This document shows positions 57,791-64,000 of a stretch of 64,000 bases of DNA, piece after piece (position 1 is the first letter of the stretch; each line of letters opens with the position of its first letter). The position numbers and the translations under genes are program-made. Source of the DNA: Gemmatimonadota bacterium (GTDB lineage Bacteria > Gemmatimonadota > Gemmatimonadetes > Gemmatimonadales > Gemmatimonadaceae); NCBI GenBank assembly GCA_027307165.1, contig DAHUXM010000007.1, forward strand, positions 1 through 64,000. The letters are read 5' to 3'. The notes under the pieces are model-generated. The model saw nothing but the letters and a program-made list of their open reading frames with translations. It was not told where the DNA came from and ran no database searches.

Positions 57791-59167
57791 TCAGCAGCCG
57801 CAACCAAACCGGAGCTTGTCCGGATCGGTCGGGGGCAGTGTCGGATAGTCGCCGGAGAAACAGGCGTGACAGAACCCTTCCGGTCCGTCTGGAACGGCGT
57901 TGAGCATCCCGTCGAGCGAGAGATAGCCGAGCGAATCGACACCGATGTGCTTCGCTATCTCATCGACCGTGAAGTTCGCAGCAATAAGATCCTCGCGGTT
58001 GGGAGTATCGATGCCGTAGTAGCAGGGTCCGGTCACGGGCGGCGAGCTGACTCGCATATGGACTTCGATCGCACCAGCCGCGCGCACCATCGCCACGAGC
58101 CCACGTGTAGTAGTGCCGCGCACGATCGAATCGTCGACCATGACGACGCGCTTTCCCTCCAGCACTTCTCGTACTGCATTGTATTTCACCTTCACCTTCG
58201 CATCGCGGCCGGCCTGCTCAGGTTGAATGAAGGTTCTGCCCACGTAGTGATTGCGGATGAGCGCAAGCTCGTACGGCAGATGCGACTCCTCTGCGAAACC
58301 CAGCGCTGCGGAATTGGACGAGTCCGGGACAGCGAAGACGAGATCCGCATTCGGCGCCGGAACCTCGCGCGCGAGCTGACGTCCGAGCGCACGACGGGCC
58401 CGATCTACGGAGCCGCCGAACACGCGACTGTCAGGTCGTGCGAAGTAGACATACTCGAAGACGCATCGAGTGGACGCCTTGCGCTCGAACGGGAAGATCG
58501 AGCGTATTCCGCTCGCGTCGACTGCAATGATCTCGCCGGGCGCGACTTCGCGAATCGCAGTCGCGTTCACGATGTCGAGCGCGCATGACTCGGATGCGAA
58601 AACAATCGCGCCGTTCACATCGCCCATCACGAGAGGTCGCCAGCCGCGCGGGTCACGTGCCGCTAGCAGCGTCTCGCCGATTATCGCGACGAGTGAGTAC
58701 GCTCCCTCGACCGGTGCGAGTGCAGCGGCCAGCCGTACTTCGGGAGCACCGTCCGGGGCCTTGGCGATGCGATGCACGATCACTTCGGAATCGATCGTCG
58801 ATGAAAAGATCGATCCCTCGTTTTCAAGATCGCTGCGCAGCTCGGTCGCGTTGATAAGGTTGCCGTTGTGCCCGATCGCGATATGTCCGTCGCGCGAGCG
58901 AGCCAGTATCGGCTGCGCGTTCTCGATAGTCGAGCTGCCAGCGGTGCTGTAACGGGTATGGCCGATCGCGAGCCGGCCATCCAGCGGCACCTGCCGCGTA
59001 CTTGCTTCGGAGATGAGTCCCATCGCGCGCGTCGCGCGGGCGACTCCTTCGGGGCTGACCGATACCATTCCCCAGGACTCCTGACCGCGGTGCTGTAGTG
59101 AATACAGCCCGAGCTGAGTCAGCGATGCCGCGCGGTCATCGCCGAAAATGCCAAATACACCACACAT
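57791..59167 (-). CDS. purF: Amidophosphoribosyltransferase
   Basis: 458 aa. First committed step of purine synthesis (PRPP and glutamine to phosphoribosylamine). Cys2 of MCGVFGIFG is the amidotransferase nucleophile, assuming Met removal. The PRTase domain has KRVVMVDDSIVRGTTTRG (about 330-347), the PRPP loop. CVFEYVYFARPDS, GPCYYGIDTPNRE and CHACFSGDYP keep several of the Cys positions of the Bacillus-type iron-sulphur PurF; whether a cluster forms is not certain. The purL gene ends 1 nt upstream, and ppdK starts 1 nt downstream. Confidence 0.96.
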   Translation of the reverse strand: MCGVFGIFGDDRAASLTQLGLYSLQHRGQESWGMVSVSPEGVARATRAMGLISEASTRQVPLDGRLAIGHTRYSTAGSSTIENAQPILARSRDGHIAIGHNGNLINATELRSDLENEGSIFSSTIDSEVIVHRIAKAPDGAPEVRLAAALAPVEGAYSLVAIIGETLLAARDPRGWRPLVMGDVNGAIVFASESCALDIVNATAIREVAPGEIIAVDASGIRSIFPFERKASTRCVFEYVYFARPDSRVFGGSVDRARRALGRQLAREVPAPNADLVFAVPDSSNSAALGFAEESHLPYELALIRNHYVGRTFIQPEQAGRDAKVKVKYNAVREVLEGKRVVMVDDSIVRGTTTRGLVAMVRAAGAIEVHMRVSSPPVTGPCYYGIDTPNREDLIAANFTVDEIAKHIGVDSLGYLSLDGMLNAVPDGPEGFCHACFSGDYPTLPPTDPDKLRFGCGC

Positions 59168-61471
59168 CTAGACCTTCACTCCTTCGGTTTCTTCGATTGC
59201 GGCACTCTGGGGCGCCGCGTCCATGATGCGCGGGATAGCCTCATGATACGCCGCGGCTGCCTGCTCGGTTCCAATTTTCAGCACTCTGCCACCCGCCCGG
59301 ATAGTAAGACCTTCAGCCAGCTCGGTAACCGTCCCGATCACCCGGGCTGGTACGCCATTTCGTGCCGCTATCTCCAGCACGCGGTCCGCCTCGCCCGACG
59401 AAATGACCACGCGGCCCTGCGCTTCGCCGAACAGCACGGCGCGGAGCGAGAGCGAATCCCACGCACCGAGATCGATGTCTGCGCCGAACATCTTTCCGGG
59501 ATCCGCCATGATGCATTCGGCGACGGCAATCGCCAGACCACCATCGCTGCAATCGTGCGCTGAAGCGACGACTCCGGCACGGATCGCTTCCAGCAGAGTA
59601 GCGATGAGGTCACGTTCGTGATCCAGATCGCAGGCCGGCGGAGCTCCACCGATCGCGCCATGGATCGTCGCCAGGTACTCGCTGCCGCCAATCTCGTCGG
59701 TGCAATCACCAAGAAGAACTATTACATCTCCCGCATTGCGAAACGTCGACCGGGTGATGTGTTCGAGCGAATCGATGACACCGAGCATTCCGATGACCGG
59801 CGTTGGATGCACGCTGCCGGTCGGACTCTCGTTATAGAACGAGACATTTCCACCTGTGACTGGTGTGTCCAATGCAATGCAGGCTTCGCGAATCCCGGCA
59901 ACAGCTTCCTTGAACTGGAAGAATATCTCAGGGCGTGTCGGGTTTCCGAAATTGAGACAGTTTGTGATCGCGAGCGGACGCGCGCCGGTGCACGCGACGT
60001 TGCGAGCTGATTCGACGACGGCGATGCGGCCGCCAACTCTCGGATCGAGCGTGACGTACCGGCCGTTGCAATCTGTCTTGAGCGCAATGGCGCGGTCGGT
60101 GCCCCGGACTCGCAGAACTGCTGCGTCTCCCCCGGGCCCAATGACTGTATTCGTTCGCACCGTCGAGTCGTATTGCTGATACGCCCACCGCTTGCTCGCG
60201 ATGGTTGGAGCCGCGAGAAGTTGCAGCAATGTCCACGTCGGATCGCTCTCCGCAGCCAGTTCCTTGGTTGCCGCGACGTCGATGCTGCGTCTCGCGATCG
60301 CCTCGCGTCCCTCCTCGGCAGGAACGTCGTAGCGCGGACACTCTGTAACGAGTGCGGAGCCGGGAAATTCCGCGACTATGCGATCTCCCTCAGTCACGCG
60401 GTACACGGGCTCCTGAATGACCTTGCCTATCACTTCAGCGGTGAGATCCCACTTGAAGAGAATCTCCCGAACCTGCTGTTCGTGACCTTCGAGTGCCACT
60501 ACCAGCATGCGCTCCTGTGACTCGCTGAGCAGTATCTCGTAAGGAGTCATTCCAGCCTCCCGAACGGGCACGCGGCTCGTATCGATCGTGACTCCAACGT
60601 CGCCGCGCGCCGCCATCTCGGCGGACGACGAAGTCAAACCGGCAGCACCCATGTCCTGAATCGCAACGATGTGTCCGCTGCGGATCAGCTCGAGACTTGC
60701 TTCGAGCAGAAGCTTCTCTGTGAATGGATCGCCAACCTGAACTCGAGGACGTTTCGCCTCGCTCGCTTCGGACAGATCTTCGGACGCGAACGAGGCTCCG
60801 TGAATTCCGTCCCGCCCGGTGCGCGCGCCGACACAGAGAATGGGATTCCCGACGCCCTCGGCTTTCGCACGGATGAGCTCATCCTCGCGCAACATTCCGA
60901 CGCACATCGCGTTAACCAGCGGGTTGCCATCGTATGCAGAGTCGAAAACAATCTCGCCCGCAACCGTTGGCACGCCGACAGAATTGCCGTAGTCGCCAAT
61001 TCCCTTGACGACACCGGCGAACAGGTAACGGTTGCGCGCGCTGTCGAGTGAGCCGAAGCGCAGCGAGTTGAGCATCGCGATCGGGCGCGCGCCCATCGTG
61101 AATACGTCACGAAGGATTCCGCCCACACCGGTTGCGGCGCCCTGATACGGCTCGATTGCGGACGGATGGTTGTGCGACTCGATCTTGAACGCGATTGCGA
61201 CGCCATCGCCGATTGCGACGACACCAGCGTTCTCGCCAGGGCCCTGGATGACGGCAGCGCCTTCGGTAGGCAGCGTTCGCAGAGTGTTGCGCGAATGCTT
61301 GTAGGAACAGTGCTCGTTCCATAGCGCGCTCACGATTCCGAGTTCGGTAAACGTCGGCGTTCGGCCCAGCATGTTGCAGATGCGCTCGAACTCCGACTCT
61401 GTCAGCCCGTGCTCTCTGACAAGCGCTGCAGTTATTTCCGGATCGCCGGGGCGGGGAAGAACTTCGCTCAT
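59168..61471 (-). CDS. purL: FGAM synthase subunit PurL (small type)
   Basis: 767 aa, the short PurL that needs PurS and PurQ. AIRS-like repeats: [18 protein letters not shown] at the N-terminus (about 49-66), [28 protein letters not shown] in pieces (about 76-104), and the second half [40 protein letters not shown] marks the later ATP site. No glutaminase domain is fused. The stop abuts purF, and the start is 1 nt after the purQ stop. Confidence 0.96.
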   Translation of the reverse strand: MSEVLPRPGDPEITAALVREHGLTESEFERICNMLGRTPTFTELGIVSALWNEHCSYKHSRNTLRTLPTEGAAVIQGPGENAGVVAIGDGVAIAFKIESHNHPSAIEPYQGAATGVGGILRDVFTMGARPIAMLNSLRFGSLDSARNRYLFAGVVKGIGDYGNSVGVPTVAGEIVFDSAYDGNPLVNAMCVGMLREDELIRAKAEGVGNPILCVGARTGRDGIHGASFASEDLSEASEAKRPRVQVGDPFTEKLLLEASLELIRSGHIVAIQDMGAAGLTSSSAEMAARGDVGVTIDTSRVPVREAGMTPYEILLSESQERMLVVALEGHEQQVREILFKWDLTAEVIGKVIQEPVYRVTEGDRIVAEFPGSALVTECPRYDVPAEEGREAIARRSIDVAATKELAAESDPTWTLLQLLAAPTIASKRWAYQQYDSTVRTNTVIGPGGDAAVLRVRGTDRAIALKTDCNGRYVTLDPRVGGRIAVVESARNVACTGARPLAITNCLNFGNPTRPEIFFQFKEAVAGIREACIALDTPVTGGNVSFYNESPTGSVHPTPVIGMLGVIDSLEHITRSTFRNAGDVIVLLGDCTDEIGGSEYLATIHGAIGGAPPACDLDHERDLIATLLEAIRAGVVASAHDCSDGGLAIAVAECIMADPGKMFGADIDLGAWDSLSLRAVLFGEAQGRVVISSGEADRVLEIAARNGVPARVIGTVTELAEGLTIRAGGRVLKIGTEQAAAAYHEAIPRIMDAAPQSAAIEETEGVKV

Positions 61472-61472
61472 G

Positions 61473-62165
61473 TCAGGCTGTTACTCCATCGAGCAGCGAG
61501 TGAAACACGCCGAGGCCGTCGGTCGAACCGATCACCGGATCTACCGCTCGCTCGGGGTGGGGCATCATACCGAGAACATTGCCCGCTGCGTTGATGATTC
61601 CCGCAATTCCGTTCACCGAACCGTTGATGTTGTCCTCATCACTGACGTCGCCGCCCGTGGAAGAATACCGGAATGCGACGCGCCCTTCGCCTTCCAATCT
61701 CGCAACTACGTCGGGATCAGCCGTGTAGCGGCCGTCTCCGTGTGCCACCGGCACCGACAGTATCTGGCCCTTGTAATATTCATGCGTGAACATGCTCGAG
61801 TCGTTCTCCACGCGCATCGTGACGAGGCGTGAGACGAACCGAAGCGAGGCGTTCCGCAGAAGTGCGCCAGGAAGCAACCCGGCCTCGCATGCGACCTGGA
61901 AGCCGTTGCAGATTGCGAGCACGGGTGCGCCGCGCTTGGCATGCACGACGACTTCATTCATGATCGGACTGAAGCGCGCGATAGCGCCGGGGCGCAGGTA
62001 ATCGCCGTAGCTGAAACCACCCGGAAGGACGATCACGTCGCAGCCTTTGAGATCGTGGTCCTTGTGCCAGAGATACACGCACTCCCGACCGATCGCGTCG
62101 GCCGCTGCGTGACACGCATCGTAGTCGCCGTTGGATCCGGGGAATGTGACGACGCCGAACTTCAC
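61473..62165 (-). CDS. purQ: FGAM synthase glutaminase subunit PurQ
   Basis: 230 aa. Class I glutamine amidotransferase: [14 protein letters not shown] at the N-terminus, [16 protein letters not shown] (about 50-65), the nucleophile in [20 protein letters not shown] (Cys near 86), and [11 protein letters not shown] at the C-terminus (catalytic His). I start at GTG 62165, overlapping the purS stop as GTGA; residues further upstream are a shadow of purS. Confidence 0.96.
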   Translation of the reverse strand: MKFGVVTFPGSNGDYDACHAAADAIGRECVYLWHKDHDLKGCDVIVLPGGFSYGDYLRPGAIARFSPIMNEVVVHAKRGAPVLAICNGFQVACEAGLLPGALLRNASLRFVSRLVTMRVENDSSMFTHEYYKGQILSVPVAHGDGRYTADPDVVARLEGEGRVAFRYSSTGGDVSDEDNINGSVNGIAGIINAAGNVLGMMPHPERAVDPVIGSTDGLGVFHSLLDGVTA

Positions 62166-62434
62166 GACTGACCGCCCTGTTGCAGTGTCGGCTCTTCCAG
62201 CACGAAGTCTTCGATCACCGGATTCGCGAGCAGCTTTTCGCACATGCTGCGAACCGCGCTCGTCGCATCGGCGGCGCTCGCCGCGTTGACGTCGACCGTG
62301 ATGAAGCGTCCGACTCGTATGTCGGCAATGGTATCGAAACCGAGGCTGCGGAGCGCGCCCGCAACCGCTGCGCCTTGCGGATCGAGGATTCCGGGACGCG
62401 GGATGATCTGAACGGGAACGCGGTATAACTGCAC
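62162..62434 (-). CDS. purS: FGAM synthase subunit PurS
   Basis: About 90 aa. PurS forms the bridge that passes ammonia from PurQ to PurL. The core reads PGILDPQGAAVAGALRSLGF, then VGRFITVDV and CEKLLANPVIEDFVLEE, which is the typical PurS end. The GTG at 62434 has a gaggt ribosome site at good spacing that overlaps the pssA stop, and it puts 13 residues before the PGILDPQG motif as in other family members. The longer frame upstream lies inside pssA. Confidence 0.9.
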   Translation of the reverse strand: MQLYRVPVQIIPRPGILDPQGAAVAGALRSLGFDTIADIRVGRFITVDVNAASAADATSAVRSMCEKLLANPVIEDFVLEEPTLQQGGQS

Positions 62435-62441
62435 AGCTACC

Positions 62442-63410
62442 TCAAGTTTCGGGTGAAGGGGGAGCTTCGTCCGGATTGTCATTCCCGGGCCGATCGCGCC
62501 TGGGACGCCGGCGACGCCGGCGGCGTCTCGTGACGTTGGTCGTTTCCGACGGTGAATAGGCGAGTGCGGCATTCGCCGGGCGCTCGAGCGGCTCGATCTC
62601 CGTGTCGTCTTCCTCGTCGTTCTCGAGATCCGCGTCGTGGTTGCTGACAGTTGGGCGTCCGAGCAGGCCGAGCAGCACGGATCTGCCAAGACCATACAGC
62701 ACGTAGGCCAGGCAGGCGGGGAAGAAGAATTGCTTCGGCACGAAGAACACGCCGATGATCGTGCCAAGCACGACGATCGTGCCGAGTATCTCGCGCAGAG
62801 ACCTGAATCCGACGGTTGGGACGGCGGGATACGACGCGTCGCTCACCATGAGCGCGCCGAGGCCCGCCATCACAAACCGGAGCATCACGTGCCACTGAAG
62901 GTTCGCGATGTTCGTATCGTTGTAGAGCGACGTCTGGCTGAACCAGTAGTACGTGGCCAGAGTCAAGCCGGCCGCCGGACTCGGCAGGCCGTGAAAATAG
63001 CGTTTGGCGCGGCCCGCCTGCTCGACGTTGAAACGCGCAAGGCGCAATGCGGCGCACGCTATGAAGGCGAACGAAAATACCCAGTCCCATCCTTCGCGAT
63101 TGAGAACCGCGAAGTACATGATCATCGCAGGAGCGACACCGAACGAAACGATGTCGACCAACGAGTCGAGTTCGGATCCGAGTGGCGATCCGGTATTGGT
63201 GGCACGAGCGACGCGGCCATCGAAAACGTCGAAGATGCCGGCGAGAACGACGTACAGACCGGCGCGTGACGGATCTCCACGTGCGGCTGCAACGATCGCG
63301 AATATGCCGAAGAAGAGATTCGCGATCGTGAGGCCGCTGGGCAGCAGAATCACAGCACGCCGCATTGGGCGACGCCGATGATGATGGGTCCCGGCGACGC
63401 GCGCACTCAC
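62442..63410 (-). CDS. pssA: CDP-diacylglycerol-serine O-phosphatidyltransferase
   Basis: 322 aa membrane enzyme making phosphatidylserine. The CDP-alcohol phosphotransferase signature DGRVARATNTGSPLGSELDSLVD (in pieces, DG..AR, G...D...D) is at about 63-85. About 7-8 membrane segments fill residues 20-245. The C-terminal 75 residues are an unusual hydrophilic tail, first acidic (ENDEEDDTEIEPLE) then very basic (RRRRRRRRPRRDRP). The start is GTG 63410, overlapping the psd stop as GTGA; an alternative ATG at 63365 begins at MRRAVILLPSG. Followed by purS. Confidence 0.93.
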   Translation of the reverse strand: MSARVAGTHHHRRRPMRRAVILLPSGLTIANLFFGIFAIVAAARGDPSRAGLYVVLAGIFDVFDGRVARATNTGSPLGSELDSLVDIVSFGVAPAMIMYFAVLNREGWDWVFSFAFIACAALRLARFNVEQAGRAKRYFHGLPSPAAGLTLATYYWFSQTSLYNDTNIANLQWHVMLRFVMAGLGALMVSDASYPAVPTVGFRSLREILGTIVVLGTIIGVFFVPKQFFFPACLAYVLYGLGRSVLLGLLGRPTVSNHDADLENDEEDDTEIEPLERPANAALAYSPSETTNVTRRRRRRRRPRRDRPGNDNPDEAPPSPET

Positions 63411-64000
63411 CGTTTGAGCTCCGCCAGAACAGTCGTACCCGCGGTCGTCATGTCACCGAGCTTCGCGTTGATCGCAGCGTCGGTCGGGACGAACACATCG
63501 ACGCGCGATCCGAACCGAATGATGCCGAACCGTTCGCCCTGGTGGGCCTCGTCTCCGACCTTGCTGTACGTGACTATGCGGCGCGCGATGAGCCCGGCGA
63601 TCTGACGAGTGAGAATGCGAACTCCGGATGGCGTCGTAACGCCGACCGACATCTGCTCGTTCTCCAGACTCGACTTCTCGGCGGCCGCATTCAGAAACTT
63701 GCCCTTGTTGTAGTGCACGAAATCGACGCGTCCATCTACCGGATAGCGGTTTACGTGCACGTTGAAGATGTTCATGAAGATCGAAATCCGGGTCGCCTTG
63801 CCGTGCACGAACAGCGGCTCGTCGACATTGGTGATCATCAATATCTTGCCGTCAGCGGGCGCGACGATCAGATTCGCGCCGCGTGGGCCCGTTCGCTCGG
63901 GGTCGCGGAAGAAGTAGGCACACCAGAGGGCCACGACTGTAATGAGAATCGCGAGCAGCCATACGGGCCACGACCGGTAGTGCAGTGCCGCGATGAACGC
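63407..64000 (-). CDS. psd: Phosphatidylserine decarboxylase (partial, runs off right edge)
   Basis: At least 197 residues are in view; the frame is open to the end of the window. It converts phosphatidylserine to phosphatidylethanolamine. Short archaeal-type (PSD-A) features: YFFRDPER, VAPADGKI, NIFNVHVNRYPVDG, and the self-cleavage site RFGSRVD (Gly-Ser, giving the pyruvoyl group), near the C-terminus. The visible upstream part (HYRSWPVWLLAILITVVALW) is a membrane segment as in the family. The true start lies beyond 64000. The psd-pssA pair is a standard phosphatidylethanolamine pathway. Confidence 0.93.
   Translation of the reverse strand, partial: AFIAALHYRSWPVWLLAILITVVALWCAYFFRDPERTGPRGANLIVAPADGKILMITNVDEPLFVHGKATRISIFMNIFNVHVNRYPVDGRVDFVHYNKGKFLNAAAEKSSLENEQMSVGVTTPSGVRILTRQIAGLIARRIVTYSKVGDEAHQGERFGIIRFGSRVDVFVPTDAAINAKLGDMTTAGTTVLAELKR

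Noticed and set aside
55213-57903. 896-aa open frame on the plus strand
   Set aside because: It lies entirely antisense to ppdK, whose motifs are complete. Its composition (Arg/His rich, no domains) is that of a GC-rich shadow frame.

Overview
The window looks like a chromosomal core segment of a GC-rich Gram-negative bacterium, most likely a member of the Gemmatimonadota. I infer this from the general look of the 16S gene, a full lipid A (lpx) and BamA/Skp/Lol envelope set, a fused lpxC-fabZ gene, a PEP-CTERM protein, and Firmicutes-like elements in a Gram-negative (mcsA-mcsB-clpC, bacillithiol bshC). I could not run a 16S search, so the phylum is an inference.

Layout. 1-275 is probably the right end of an integrated element lying to the left of the window: it abuts a 49-bp 3' fragment of a tRNA-Pro(UGG) gene (276-324) followed by a perfect terminator. 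Next come a small hypothetical gene, a DUF2267 gene, tRNA-Arg(UCU) and tRNA-Lys(CUU). An rrn operon follows (16S-23S-5S, spacer without tRNAs), with the ribosome-assembly GTPase gene era starting 18 nt after the rrn terminator. 8.2-11.2 kb holds a Trm112-like protein, a PorV-like outer-membrane protein, a diguanylate cyclase and a zinc-ribbon protein. 11.5-20.1 kb is an almost continuous plus-strand run: prfB (with its programmed +1 frameshift), lysS, lolC/E, lolD, mcsA, mcsB, clpC. A PEP-CTERM gene on the minus strand and a 659-nt intergenic region separate this from the envelope cluster bamA-skp-lpxD-lpxC/fabZ-lpxA-Gfo/Idh-lpxB-LPLAT-lpxK-gdh (21.4-32.6 kb), in which most genes overlap by a few bases.

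32.6-47.2 kb is another tightly packed plus-strand series: rlmH, a methyltransferase, bshC, murJ, uvrC, accD, folC, hisS, proS, lysA, a phosphoesterase and guaA, followed by an LLM-family oxidoreductase gene. A GC-rich tandem repeat (48.3-48.46 kb) lies between this and a minus-strand PTS EIIA gene. Then come dusB and a second diguanylate cyclase gene overlapping it by 80 nt, a three-copy 47-bp repeat, and ssrA (tmRNA, tag AANDNLALAA). From 52.3 kb to the right edge everything is on the minus strand and reads leftward as psd-pssA-purS-purQ-purL-purF-ppdK-glycosyltransferase-polysaccharide deacetylase-flippase. It ends in a terminator shared with ssrA, and psd runs off the right edge.

Most of the window is conserved housekeeping sequence. 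I found no clearly new defence, mobile or biosynthetic system. The observations that best deserve a second look are the tRNA-Pro attachment scar, era behind the rrn operon, the McsAB-ClpC arm joined to lolCD, the oxidoreductase inside the lipid A cluster, the glycan/flippase module joined to the purine operon, and the dispersed GC-palindrome repeats.
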